DNA of 17,395 bases from DATDPY01 sp964395765 (GCA_964395765.1 CAYNCU010000079.1:1-17395), one strand, 5' to 3'. Shown: positions 7,775 to 15,869, counted from the first letter of the stretch. Made by a program: numbers and translations. The notes: generated by a model from the sequence alone, not told the origin.

Positions 7775-8502
7775 GAAAAAATGCTGTATTTAAAGATGCA
7801 CCATATGGCATGAATTCCATCCTTCCAGTTTATTTTTTTACCTTCCCTGAATTTTCGTCCATAATATGAAATTCCGACCTCATAAATTCTGATATTTTTA
7901 ACCTTTGAAATTTTTGTGGTGATCTCAGGTTCAAATCCGAAACGATCCTCTTTTAATTTTATTTTTTTTACGATAGATGTATTCATTAGCTTATAACAGG
8001 TTTCCATGTCTGTAAGATTAAGATTACAAAACATATTGGAAAGAAAAGTCAAAAATTTATTTCCCATTGTATGCCAGAAAAAAAGTATGCGATGAGGATT
8101 ATTTCCCCTGAATCTTGAACCATAAACGATATCAGCATGACCGTCGATTACAGGTCTTAATAGTTGAACATATTCATTTGGATCATATTCCAGGTCGGCA
8201 TCCTGAATAATCAGGAATTCCCCTGAGGCCTTTTGAATGCCTTTCCTGACCGAGGCTCCCTTTCCTTTGTTGGTTTCAGAATGGATCAGTTCAATATTAT
8301 TTCCGGGGTTTGAACGAATATAATCTTCCGCAACTTTTTTACTGTTATCATTTGAACCGTCATTGACAATAATTATCTGTTTGGATAAGCCGTTCGGCAA
8401 TATTACAGTTTTTACTTTTTCAAGCACTTCCACCAGGGTTTTTTCCTCATTATACACCGGGATGATGATTGAGAGTGTAGTGATGGATTTTAAATTATCC
8501 AT
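7771..8502 (-). CDS. Glycosyltransferase family 2, DPM1-like (polyprenyl-phosphate sugar synthase type)
   Basis: This 243-residue GT2 enzyme shows SIIIPVYNEE (11-20), IIIVNDGS (43-50), KGKGASVRKGI (79-89) and the metal-binding QDADLEYDP (100-108). It resembles dolichol-phosphate-mannose-synthase-type GT-A enzymes, which move a sugar from a nucleotide donor to polyprenyl phosphate at the cytoplasmic membrane face. It lacks the C-terminal transmembrane segments of the longer ArnC/GtrB-like members. It lies 6 nt downstream of an ArnT-like membrane glycosyltransferase and overlaps the methyltransferase gene by 4 nt. The natural model is that this enzyme makes the lipid-linked sugar which the ArnT-like partner uses on the periplasmic side. 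The sugar is unknown. Confidence 0.9.
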   Translation of the reverse strand: MDNLKSITTLSIIIPVYNEEKTLVEVLEKVKTVILPNGLSKQIIIVNDGSNDNSKKVAEDYIRSNPGNNIELIHSETNKGKGASVRKGIQKASGEFLIIQDADLEYDPNEYVQLLRPVIDGHADIVYGSRFRGNNPHRILFFWHTMGNKFLTFLSNMFCNLNLTDMETCYKLMNTSIVKKIKLKEDRFGFEPEITTKISKVKNIRIYEVGISYYGRKFREGKKINWKDGIHAIWCIFKYSIFS

Positions 8503-8508
8503 AACGTT

Positions 8509-10095
8509 TCAGGGAATGAATTTAAGTAGGTAAGTAGCTGAATCGGATAAGGATAGCACAGGTTCAAAATTATCCTGATTTTTTAAAATTGCAGGAAGAA
8601 GATAAACATAGGTTTGACGGTAACCCAAAGCATCGATGACCACATGAGTTACCCTGTCTTCTTTCAGCTGTTTAATTATTTCCTTATCATCATTGGTATA
8701 GGGAAAAGTGCATGTATAAGTATCTGAAAACAAATAAAATAAATTCGGTTTCCGGCAACAAACAACGGCACTGTCCAGATTTTGACGTTTCATCCATTTC
8801 GCGATTTCAAAATAATTTTTCCATTCGGCAGGATAATCCTCCTTGGCGTCTTTATGAAGTACCTGCAATGGTTTCATAAAAAAGAAAACAATCACAAGAA
8901 AATACCACGGACTTAAACCTGATTTCTTTTGTTGCAGTAATTGCAGATAAAATGTATAAATGCCATAAAGTAAAGCGACCAGTAAAAGGGGAGTAATCGG
9001 TAATATAAATCTTACGCCAATCCAAACTTCAGGCCACAGGAAAAGAATTCCTAATGTTGCCACAAGATAGGAAATAATCAGCAACCGGTATTTTTTAAGC
9101 TTAATTAGTCCGTAAAAAATAAATACGCAAATAATCAATCCGACGACCCATTCCCAGGTAGTGATGGGAGTATGATAATCGGCAGAAATAAAAGGGAAAA
9201 CACTATTTGGGATTTCACGGGTAATATAGCGGGAAACATTGGTTACAATTCTCACTATGTAATCGTGAGTGGTGGCATTGCCGAGATCAGGCCGGTAAGG
9301 ATTAATCATTACCAGTGGTTTTATATATTCATTACCTCCCAGATTCCGGCTTCGTAAATACCAGGGAAGGGCTATCAGGAAAAATCCTGCCAGGTAAAAT
9401 AATACTGCCTTCCAGTTTTTCCTGACTAAAAACCATAACAATATACCAACCAATAAAGCCAGTCCGGTTGACCGGATATAATAGGCAACCGCAAGACTGA
9501 TCAAGGAAATATAAAGCGGTGGTTGATAAAAAATATTTTTGTCATCCTTTATTTTCATTACCGCCCAGAGCGAAAGAAGAGAAGCGAGAATAAAAGGCGC
9601 CTCGCTCATCATTATGGTTGAATAAAGAAGCATGTGGTAATTCAACGTAAGAAAAATACTGCATATAAAAGATAAGGTTTTATTATTGGTTATACTGGAA
9701 GTTAAAAAATAAAGGAGAATGATTGATGCAAGAATGTAAATTCCATTAAAGATTTTAATCGCAACAATGGATTCCCCGAAAAACCTGAAGACCATAGATA
9801 TGAGAAATGGATACCCAGGGGGAAAATGATTCTCAGGAGAATGACGAATGTTGGAAATACTAGTATATCCTTGTCCGGTGGCAAGGGCTTTCCCAAGCAT
9901 GAAATAGTTTGCATTATCACCATTGAGATCGACTTTAACATCAAAGATGAGGCTGTATATGAAAATGAATAATAAAACTATAAGTATAGGGAATACTATA
10001 TTTCGAAAGTCAAATTTCTTTTCCTGAAAATAATTTTCCGATTTGAATTCCCCTAGACTTTCATCATGATGTGGCTGTTCGGAATTATTTGCCAT
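8509..10095 (-). CDS. Integral-membrane glycosyltransferase, GT39/ArnT-like (PMT_2)
   Basis: The 528-residue protein is a polytopic membrane protein. It has a polar N-terminus of about 30 residues, TM1 at about 33-51, about ten further hydrophobic segments, and a soluble C-terminal region from about 415. The first periplasmic loop carries Asp60 in DLNGDNANYF and HFPPGYPFL (90-98), as in GT-C enzymes of the PMT/ArnT group that transfer a sugar from polyprenyl phosphate to a lipid or protein. The motif reads DN rather than the more usual DE/DD. It is the first gene of the three-gene minus-strand operon, with a DPM1-like GT2 beginning 6 nt later. The acceptor could be lipid A, a surface glycan or a protein; nothing here decides. 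Confidence 0.85.
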   Translation of the reverse strand: MANNSEQPHHDESLGEFKSENYFQEKKFDFRNIVFPILIVLLFIFIYSLIFDVKVDLNGDNANYFMLGKALATGQGYTSISNIRHSPENHFPPGYPFLISMVFRFFGESIVAIKIFNGIYILASIILLYFLTSSITNNKTLSFICSIFLTLNYHMLLYSTIMMSEAPFILASLLSLWAVMKIKDDKNIFYQPPLYISLISLAVAYYIRSTGLALLVGILLWFLVRKNWKAVLFYLAGFFLIALPWYLRSRNLGGNEYIKPLVMINPYRPDLGNATTHDYIVRIVTNVSRYITREIPNSVFPFISADYHTPITTWEWVVGLIICVFIFYGLIKLKKYRLLIISYLVATLGILFLWPEVWIGVRFILPITPLLLVALLYGIYTFYLQLLQQKKSGLSPWYFLVIVFFFMKPLQVLHKDAKEDYPAEWKNYFEIAKWMKRQNLDSAVVCCRKPNLFYLFSDTYTCTFPYTNDDKEIIKQLKEDRVTHVVIDALGYRQTYVYLLPAILKNQDNFEPVLSLSDSATYLLKFIP

Positions 10096-10200
10096 GGATT
10101 ATCACATTCCCCCTATTAATTGATCTTGCTAAATTAAGGGGTAGAAACTATTTAATGAAAAAGCAGGTTAATTAATAGATTAATTTAATTCGGTTCATTA

Positions 10201-10208
10201 TATTTTTG
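10201..10208 (+). promoter_or_regulatory. -7 promoter element of the isochorismatase-map-Nudix operon
   Basis: TATTTTTG matches TAnnTTTG exactly and lies 25 nt before the ATG at 10234. The -33 region is AT-rich with no clear TTG. The same 138-nt gap must also hold the divergent promoter of the glycosyltransferase operon. Confidence 0.5.
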
Positions 10209-10233
10209 TAATAACTTAAATCTTCACCCAATA

Positions 10234-10776
10234 ATGCGGATAGAAAAAGATAAAGCGGTATTCATCCTCATTGATGTTCAGGAAAAATTGTTTCCGCATA
10301 TGTATGAAAAGGATAATTTATTGCTGTCCATGGTGAAATTAATTAAGGGTTTTGAAATCCTGGGCATACCCGGCTTCATTACTGAACAATACAGCAAAGG
10401 GCTTGGGGATACCATACAGCCGATAAAATCCATAATAAAAAATAAAGCTCCTTTTGAAAAAATGAGTTTTTCCTGTTGCGACGAAAGCCATGTGATGACG
10501 GCATTGCGGAATTTGAACAGGAAGTTTGTTTTAATTGCCGGAATTGAAGCGCATGTTTGTGTCCAGCAAACAGTGACAGACCTGGCCCGCGACGGCTTTC
10601 AGCCAGTAGTGGTAGCGGATTGTATATCTTCCCGCAAGGAAAATGATAAAATAATAGCCATGGAAAGAATGCGTAAAGAGGGGGCAATTATAACCTCATG
10701 CGAATCACTGTTGCTGGAAGTATGTCGTGTTGCAGGAAGTGATGAATTCAAGGCTATATCTGCCTTAATAAAATAA
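10234..10776 (+). CDS. Isochorismatase-family cysteine hydrolase
   Basis: The 180-residue protein has the cysteine-hydrolase triad of the isochorismatase/nicotinamidase superfamily: Asp14 in ILIDVQ, Lys76 in PFEKMSFSC, and Cys109 in GIEAHVCVQQT. The cis-peptide-type GIEAHVC segment is intact. The compact length and TEQYSKGLGDT (50-60) place it near the YcaC/ISOC1-like branch, whose substrates are mostly unknown, rather than true nicotinamidases (no nicotinamidase-type metal-site motif seen) or EntB isochorismatases. It is probably a cytoplasmic amide or ester hydrolase. It is the first gene of a compact operon; the next gene starts 13 nt downstream. Confidence 0.88.
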   Translation: MRIEKDKAVFILIDVQEKLFPHMYEKDNLLLSMVKLIKGFEILGIPGFITEQYSKGLGDTIQPIKSIIKNKAPFEKMSFSCCDESHVMTALRNLNRKFVLIAGIEAHVCVQQTVTDLARDGFQPVVVADCISSRKENDKIIAMERMRKEGAIITSCESLLLEVCRVAGSDEFKAISALIK

Positions 10777-10789
10777 CTAGATTTAAATA

Positions 10790-11104
10790 ATGGAAAAAGA
10801 GGAAGAAACGAATGAAATAAAAAGCCTGATTGTAAATGACCTGGGCCTCGAGGAAGAAAAACCATTACTTCAGGCTGAAAATCTTCAGGTGTTAAAAGAG
10901 AGGCTTACGGCATTGATCAATACTTTACTGCAAAAGGATTACCACAGGTTGGTCAATGCCATGTACCGGCTGGATATTGACGAAAAACAATTTCGCGAAG
11001 TGATTTCGGGTTTACACAGCCCGAATGTTGCCGCAAGACTAGCGGACCTCGTGATCGCCAGAGAGCTGGCCAAAGTGGAAACAAGAAAAAAATTCAGGCC
11101 ATGA
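10790..11104 (+). CDS. Small helical protein of unknown function
   Basis: The product has 104 residues, an acidic N-terminus rich in Glu, and a body that reads as amphipathic helices (for example ALINTLLQKDYHRLVNAMYR), with a basic C-terminus. No signal peptide, membrane segment, cysteine or catalytic motif is visible, and I do not recognise a named family. Its spacing (13 nt from the gene before and 13 nt to the gene after) and good coding character support a real operon member. It sits directly before a BT0820-like HAD gene, so it may be a partner or regulator of that protein; this is inference from position only. Confidence 0.75.
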   Translation: MEKEEETNEIKSLIVNDLGLEEEKPLLQAENLQVLKERLTALINTLLQKDYHRLVNAMYRLDIDEKQFREVISGLHSPNVAARLADLVIARELAKVETRKKFRP

Positions 11105-11117
11105 CTATTAACGGCAT

Positions 11118-11579
11118 ATGATACAGGAAGAAGGTAAAGTAATAGCCGTTGATTTTGACGGAACCATAGTTGAACATGCCTATCCCGGTATCGGGAAGGA
11201 AATGATTTTTGCCTTCGATACATTAAAAGCATTACAGCAAAAGGGACATAAATTGATTTTATGGACTTACAGGGCAGGTAAGGAACTTGAAGAGGCAATC
11301 GAATTTTGCCGATCGCGAGGAATTGAATTTTATGCCATTAACAAGAATTTTCCGGAAGAGATTATTGCGGAAGATAGTCCCAGAAAAATACAGGCGGATA
11401 TTTTTATTGATGACAGAAATCTTGGTGGCTTTCCCGGATGGAGTAAAGTGTGGCAAATGCTGCATCCTGAAGGCGGAGATTTTGAACATCGGTTAATTGA
11501 CCCCGATGCCCATGAAAATTTTCCAAAAAAAGGAGGTATCTTGCAAAAGATATTCTCGACATTCCGAAAGAATAAATGA
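11118..11579 (+). CDS. HAD-superfamily hydrolase, BT0820-like
   Basis: The 153-residue protein carries the HAD motifs. Motif I is VDFDGTI with nucleophile Asp12 and acid/base Asp14. Motif II is LILWTYR with Thr50. A lysine follows in SPRK (Lys90), and motif IV is IFIDDRNLGG with Asp98 and Asp99. It has no large cap domain and resembles the short cytoplasmic HAD proteins of Bacteroidetes annotated as BT0820-like. The substrate is probably a small phosphorylated metabolite, but nothing in the sequence names it. The stop codon overlaps the start of map by 4 nt (ATGA at 11576-11579), so translation of the two is probably coupled. Confidence 0.85.
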   Translation: MIQEEGKVIAVDFDGTIVEHAYPGIGKEMIFAFDTLKALQQKGHKLILWTYRAGKELEEAIEFCRSRGIEFYAINKNFPEEIIAEDSPRKIQADIFIDDRNLGGFPGWSKVWQMLHPEGGDFEHRLIDPDAHENFPKKGGILQKIFSTFRKNK

Positions 11580-12358
11580 TTCATATTAAGAACGAAGAAG
11601 AACAGGAATTAATCAGAATAAGTGCTGACCTGGTAAGCAAAACATTAGGAATGCTCGCCGGAGAAGTCAAACCCGGCGTAACGCCATTATATCTGGATAA
11701 ATTAGCCGAGGAATATATCCGTGATCATGATGCTATCCCGGCTTTTAAGGGCTTGTACGGTTTCCCCAATACTTTATGTACATCAATTAATGAACAGGTT
11801 GTACATGGAATTCCCAACAACAGACCCTTAGAAGAAGGTGATATTATTTCAGTCGATTGCGGTACATCTGTCAATGGCTTCTGTGGCGACCAGGCCTTTA
11901 CATTTCCAGTCGGTGAAATTCGGGAAGAGATTGCAAAACTCTTAAAAGTGACACGCGAATGTCTTTATATGGGTATTGAACATGCTTTAGCCGGAAACAG
12001 GGTAGGAGATATTGGCTATATTATTCAGCAACATGCAGAAGAAAACAATTATGGCGTTGTAAGGGAATTGGTCGGTCATGGTTTCGGTAAAAATATGCAT
12101 GAAGAACCGGAAGTGCCCAATTATGGTAAAAGAGGAAAAGGCGTAAAGCTTAAAAACGGTATGACCCTGGCTATTGAGCCCATGATCACGTTGGGAAGCC
12201 GTTATATCAAACAACTGAAAGACGGATGGACGATTGTTACCTCCGACAACCGTCCGGCAGCCCATTTTGAACATGATATTTTAATACATAATGATAAACC
12301 CGAAATCCTTACGACATTTAAATATGTAGATGAAGTGCTGGCCGTCCGGCATTCCTGA
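11576..12358 (+). CDS. map: Methionine aminopeptidase type I
   Basis: This enzyme removes the initiator methionine from nascent proteins. The 260-residue protein has the pita-bread fold markers and all five metal ligands: Asp94 (VDCGT), Asp105 (CGDQAF), His168 (VGHGFG), Glu201 (AIEPMI) and Glu232 (HFEHDI). His77 (VVHGIP) and His175 (NMHEEP) are the conserved substrate-side histidines. There is no N-terminal zinc-finger or SH3-type extension. It overlaps the HAD gene by 4 nt and is followed after 12 nt by a Nudix gene. In many Bacteroidetes map lies in the ribosomal-protein spc region near secY and infA; here it is elsewhere, so it may be a relocated or second copy. Confidence 0.96.
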   Translation: MIHIKNEEEQELIRISADLVSKTLGMLAGEVKPGVTPLYLDKLAEEYIRDHDAIPAFKGLYGFPNTLCTSINEQVVHGIPNNRPLEEGDIISVDCGTSVNGFCGDQAFTFPVGEIREEIAKLLKVTRECLYMGIEHALAGNRVGDIGYIIQQHAEENNYGVVRELVGHGFGKNMHEEPEVPNYGKRGKGVKLKNGMTLAIEPMITLGSRYIKQLKDGWTIVTSDNRPAAHFEHDILIHNDKPEILTTFKYVDEVLAVRHS

Positions 12359-12370
12359 GATTTAATCAAT

Positions 12371-12919
12371 ATGTTACGATTTTGCAGCGCATGCGGAAGT
12401 GACAGAATCTCCATTAGAATTCCGGAAGGAGAATCCACTGAACGGGTCGTATGCGATAATTGCGGTAAGATTCATTATGTAAATCCACGCTTAATTGTTG
12501 GCTGCCTGCCAGTCTATAAGGACAAGATTCTGGTATGTAAAAGAGCAATTGATCCCTGTTCCGGCAAATGGAACCTTCCGGCGGGATTTATGGAAGTCAA
12601 TGAATCGGCCGAAGAAGGGGCCATCCGTGAAACACTGGAGGAAGCCAATGCCAAAGTGGAAATTATTCGTCTCCATTGTGTCTACAGTATTCCCCAGGTC
12701 AACCAGGTTTACCTGATTTTTAAATCAAAGCTTTTGAATCCTGATTTTAGCCCGGGCCCGGAATCCAGTGAAGTAAGTTTATTTGATGAAAAGGATATGC
12801 CGTGGAATGATATTGCTTTTACTTCCAGTGTTTATGCCATTAAAAAATATTTTGAAAACCGGAATAATCCCAATCCTGAAACTTTTATAGGCGGACATAC
12901 CTACGATCACAGGTTTTAA
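12371..12919 (+). CDS. Nudix hydrolase with N-terminal zinc ribbon
   Basis: The 182-residue protein begins with a zinc ribbon (Cys5, Cys8, Cys28, Cys31) followed by IHYVNPRLIVGC, an arrangement seen in NUDT23/NudC-like Nudix proteins that hydrolyse ADP-ribose, FAD or NAD-type dinucleotides. The Nudix box spans 72-94 (Gly72, Glu78, Arg86, Glu87, Glu90, Glu91) and is complete except that the late glycine is Asn93, giving EEANA, which I recall as common in this subgroup. The role is probably cytoplasmic clean-up of a nucleoside-diphosphate derivative. It is the last gene of the five-gene operon and is followed by a hairpin shared with the convergent gene. Confidence 0.9.
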   Translation: MLRFCSACGSDRISIRIPEGESTERVVCDNCGKIHYVNPRLIVGCLPVYKDKILVCKRAIDPCSGKWNLPAGFMEVNESAEEGAIRETLEEANAKVEIIRLHCVYSIPQVNQVYLIFKSKLLNPDFSPGPESSEVSLFDEKDMPWNDIAFTSSVYAIKKYFENRNNPNPETFIGGHTYDHRF

Positions 12920-12950
12920 TACTATTTAAAATCAATCGTTATAACCTCAG

Positions 12951-12982
12951 GGAAGATAAAATTCATGATAATTTATCTTTCC
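12951..12982. terminator. Possible bidirectional terminator hairpin between convergent genes
   Basis: GGAAGATAAAATT at 12951-12963 can pair imperfectly with AATTTATCTTTCC at 12970-12982 (one bulge on each side) around a short loop. It lies just past the Nudix stop and overlaps the stop of the convergent gene. The stem is AT-rich, and the following T-rich stretch (CTTTTTC) favours plus-strand termination. Confidence 0.35.
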
Positions 12983-14118
12983 TTTTTCAGTTTGTCTTCA
13001 AGGTTGGTCAGAAAGTTATGCAAGGCGTCCTCCCAAGTTTCATCAGCATCCCATGTTTCCCCGATATAAATTTCTTTTCTGGCGAGTTGTTTCAGGTAAA
13101 ATTTATATACAGGGGCATCAATAGGAATGGAACGGAAAGTTACCGATCCGTCGGCCTGCTTTTTAACTGTGATATAATCTGTCTCATTGGGTTTAAGCTC
13201 ATAGCCGAGCATTTGCTTGATGGAATGACCGGAAGTATTTAACCGGAGCAAAACAAACTGATAACCGTCCTTAAATAGCTGATCTTCGCCACGAGAATAA
13301 TCAACGAAATCATACTTCCACGGATAATCGCTGAATTCCTGTTTGAGTTTATCGTTCAGTCGGGCATTTCTGCTATTACTTTCATCCACATCTTTTTCAA
13401 TTCGCCGGTTCATTGAATTCCCGGGAATATTATCAGGCAATTTGTAATCTGTGAATAAAGGAACTGCCAGTTTATCAACACGAAGATTTTCCGGAAAACT
13501 TGCATTCCTCAGATTTGGGATGATATTAATTCCCTCAAGGAATTCAGGCTGGTCAATAATAAGATTGTTTGTTTTTTTAAAATCCTGCCGAACAGTAATC
13601 GCATATATATTTTTCATAATCCTGCTCAGCTTCTTATCCTGATCTTTCCATGCTTTTTCACCATTCGAAATAAAGGACGGTTTACCATTGAATTTTGTAA
13701 TGACAACCACATTGGTTGTATCCACCCGGGAGCCTGTTTTAATGAGTGATTTACTAAGAATAACTATATATTTTATATCACGGCCATTCAGGTATTCGGC
13801 ATAAACAGCTGATGCATCAGGCCCGGCAAGAACATCATCGAGATAAATATAGATGTCCGGGTCAATCCCGATTTTACGAAAATAGGCATGTGCCTCAGCG
13901 GCATAACTTTTCCAATCGCCTCGTTCGGAATTGGTTGCAGATTTCTGAGGTACGGAAATAAATACAGCTGATCGTTGTTGAAGAATATCCGGTGGAAGAT
14001 AGCTGTCATTATAATTGAGGAACCTGATCCCCACAGCATTTACTTCTTCCTCCTGGCTATAAACTAAATGATTGACCGAAAAGACAAGGAATAAAACCAG
14101 AACCGTAAATTTTTTCAT
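12973..14118 (-). CDS. Exported protein of unknown function (381 residues)
   Basis: The protein starts with a clear signal peptide (MKKFTVLVLFLVFSVNHLVYSQ), probably cleaved before Gln22 or nearby, so it is expected in the periplasm or at the surface. No lipobox, transmembrane helix after the signal, SPOR domain, TonB box or type IX sorting domain is apparent. The mature part mixes a Rossmann-like first half (alternating beta strands such as SAVFISVPQ, DIYIYLDDVLAG, IKYIVILSK, NVVVITKF) with a charged C-terminal half ending in a Trp-rich acidic helix (GETWDADETWEDALHNFL). I do not recognise the family. It is transcribed alone, convergent to the map operon and divergent from metX. Confidence 0.85.
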   Translation of the reverse strand: MKKFTVLVLFLVFSVNHLVYSQEEEVNAVGIRFLNYNDSYLPPDILQQRSAVFISVPQKSATNSERGDWKSYAAEAHAYFRKIGIDPDIYIYLDDVLAGPDASAVYAEYLNGRDIKYIVILSKSLIKTGSRVDTTNVVVITKFNGKPSFISNGEKAWKDQDKKLSRIMKNIYAITVRQDFKKTNNLIIDQPEFLEGINIIPNLRNASFPENLRVDKLAVPLFTDYKLPDNIPGNSMNRRIEKDVDESNSRNARLNDKLKQEFSDYPWKYDFVDYSRGEDQLFKDGYQFVLLRLNTSGHSIKQMLGYELKPNETDYITVKKQADGSVTFRSIPIDAPVYKFYLKQLARKEIYIGETWDADETWEDALHNFLTNLEDKLKKER

Positions 14119-14260
14119 ACACCGTTTTATAACATTACGAATCCGGGAGGATAATATTTTTCAAACATTGAAAAGACAATAGAATAAATGTACTTTAATA
14201 CGAAAATGAATATAAAAGACGGTTTATTGCCGTATTTTTCACAATAATAAAACAATAAAA

Positions 14261-14268
14261 TATTTTTG
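14261..14268 (+). promoter_or_regulatory. -7 promoter element upstream of metX
   Basis: TATTTTTG matches TAnnTTTG exactly. TTTTTC at 14235-14240, about 20 nt upstream, could be a degenerate -33 TTTG. Transcription would begin near 14275, making the ATG at 14325 the sensible start and giving a leader of about 50 nt. No riboswitch-like structure was recognised in the leader. Confidence 0.5.
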
Positions 14269-14324
14269 TCACCTGATTGAGATTGGATCGTATTTATCAG
14301 GTTTTCCGAAAAATAATTGTTTCA

Positions 14325-15344
14325 ATGGTTTCAAAGGCAAAAGTTACCTTAAATGAAGAATTCAGGCTTGAGCTGGGAAAGACCCTACCTTCCCTGGAAT
14401 TAACCTTTACAACATTCGGAAAACTTAACCCCGAACATTCAAATGTAATATGGGTTTGTCACGCTTTTTCAGGAAGTTCGGATTTCACTGAATGGTGGCC
14501 TGGATTGTTTGGCAATGGTCTCCTTTATGATCCAGAAAAACATTTTATCATTTGCGTAAACATGCCCGGAAGTTGTTATGGGTCGACCGGGCCGCTCAGT
14601 ATAAATCCATTAACCACAAAGCCTTTTTATCACTCATTTCCCGAATTAACCAACAGGGATATCGTGAAAGCCTTTATCGAGGTTCGTAAATACCTGAAAA
14701 TAAATAAAATACACACAGTTATTGGATCCTCTCTTGGGGGACAACAGGCACTGGAATGGTGCATAATGGAACCTGAGGTTATAGAACATCTTGTTTGTAT
14801 TGGTGCGAACGCATATCATTCACCATGGGGAATAGCCTTTAATGAAACGCAGCGCATGGCCATTAGCCAGGATCCTACCTGGAACCATGATACAACGGAA
14901 GCCGGACTTGGAGGCATGAAAGTAGCCAGGGCCATTGCACTTCTTTCTTATAGGAATTATCAGACCTATAAAGCCACACAAAGTGAAGAAGATATCGATA
15001 AGACTGCGAATTTTAAAGCATACAGTTACCAGGCGTACCAGGGTGAAAAGCTCGCCCGAAGGTTCAATGCCTTTAGCTACTGGATTTTATCGAAGGCTAT
15101 GGATACTCATAATGTTGGCAGAAACCGGGGCAGTATTATATCCGCACTTGAAAAAATAAAGGCCAAAAGCCTCATTATCGCCATTGAGACCGACATTTTA
15201 TTTCCTAAAGAAGAACAGCAATTGATAAAGGAACATATCGATAATTCCAGTATAGGCATCATAAACTCACTTTATGGCCATGACGGATTCCTTCTTGAAG
15301 CGGGGCAATTGACCAAAATGATAAACCAATTTTATGACTCCTGA
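14325..15344 (+). CDS. metX: Homoserine O-acetyltransferase
   Basis: This cytoplasmic alpha/beta hydrolase transfers an acetyl group from acetyl-CoA to L-homoserine, the first committed step of methionine synthesis. From ATG 14325 the protein has 339 residues. The nucleophile elbow is GSSLGG with Ser136, the acid is Asp290 in IETDILFP, and the base is His319 in GHDGF. DTHNVGRNRGS (260-270) is the MetX helical-lid region. The elbow reads GSSLGG where MetX proteins usually have GGSMGG, a mild deviation. A TTG codon at 14277 would add 16 residues without family support. MetX proteins of some lineages use succinyl-CoA instead, so the acyl donor is inferred. No other methionine genes adjoin it. 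Confidence 0.9.
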   Translation: MVSKAKVTLNEEFRLELGKTLPSLELTFTTFGKLNPEHSNVIWVCHAFSGSSDFTEWWPGLFGNGLLYDPEKHFIICVNMPGSCYGSTGPLSINPLTTKPFYHSFPELTNRDIVKAFIEVRKYLKINKIHTVIGSSLGGQQALEWCIMEPEVIEHLVCIGANAYHSPWGIAFNETQRMAISQDPTWNHDTTEAGLGGMKVARAIALLSYRNYQTYKATQSEEDIDKTANFKAYSYQAYQGEKLARRFNAFSYWILSKAMDTHNVGRNRGSIISALEKIKAKSLIIAIETDILFPKEEQQLIKEHIDNSSIGIINSLYGHDGFLLEAGQLTKMINQFYDS

Positions 15345-15371
15345 TTCATATAATTTGCCGAATGGCATTAA

Positions 15372-15402
15372 TTTTGAAGTTCACCTGGATATCTTATTTT
15401 CG
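15372..15402 (+). promoter_or_regulatory. Candidate promoter of the DUF1573 gene
   Basis: TTTTG at 15372-15376 and TATTTTCG at 15395-15402 are 18 nt apart, close to the Bacteroidetes TTTG / TAnnTTTG arrangement with one mismatch in the -7 element. The ATG follows 29 nt downstream. Confidence 0.45.
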
Positions 15403-15431
15403 TTATCAAGCAAACTAAAATTAATTAACTC

Positions 15432-15815
15432 ATGAAAAAGTGGCTATTGCCGGGGATATCGTTAGTGGTGATCACACTGATTTCATCCTTCGTAACTAAA
15501 AATGATTATCCTAAATTCGAATGGAAAGAGACCTCGCATGATTTTGGCGAAATAAAATACAATCAACCGGTATCCTACGAGTTCGAATTTACAAATAAAG
15601 GTCAGGCCTTCCTTGTAATCTCCGATGTTCAGGCTTCCTGCGGATGCACTGTTACAGAATATACAAAAGATCCGGTTCCGCCGAATGGAAAAGGTAAAGT
15701 AAAAGCTACCTACGATGCTGCCAATGTAGGCGTCTTTAATAAAAGCATTACGGTAACTGCCAATGTTGAAGGGGGCCCGGAATATCTTTATATCAAGGGG
15801 GTCGTAAAGAAATAA
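15432..15815 (+). CDS. DUF1573 exported protein
   Basis: The 127-residue protein has an N-terminal hydrophobic segment (residues 4-20) that is a signal peptide or anchor, then a single Ig-like beta-sandwich typical of DUF1573. The family markers are HDFGEIKYNQPVSYEFEFTN (36-55) and the short SCGCT motif at 69-73 with Cys70 and Cys72. A terminal strand pattern YLYIKGVV closes the domain. DUF1573 proteins are frequent, often in several copies, in Bacteroidetes envelopes; their function is not established, and the CGC pair may form a disulfide or bind a ligand. The gene lies 87 nt after metX with its own likely promoter. Confidence 0.9.
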   Translation: MKKWLLPGISLVVITLISSFVTKNDYPKFEWKETSHDFGEIKYNQPVSYEFEFTNKGQAFLVISDVQASCGCTVTEYTKDPVPPNGKGKVKATYDAANVGVFNKSITVTANVEGGPEYLYIKGVVKK

Positions 15816-15869
15816 CTCAGAAGCCCGACCTGTACCTCATGATTTCCAGATCAAAAATTTAACTTTTTG

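Noticed and set aside
9172..9357. Plus-strand frame within the ArnT-like gene
   Set aside because: It lies wholly inside a well-supported membrane glycosyltransferase on the other strand and has no coding features.
10379..10865. Minus-strand frames opposite the isochorismatase-like gene
   Set aside because: They lie opposite an intact hydrolase gene with a full catalytic triad, and their translations are low-complexity without family resemblance.
14277..14324. TTG start extending MetX by 16 residues
   Set aside because: It lies almost at the predicted transcription start and adds sequence not found in the family; ATG 14325 fits better.
14119..14324. Possible SAM riboswitch in the metX leader
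   Set aside because: The predicted leader is only about 50 nt and shows no SAM-I or SAM-II-like conserved core by eye.
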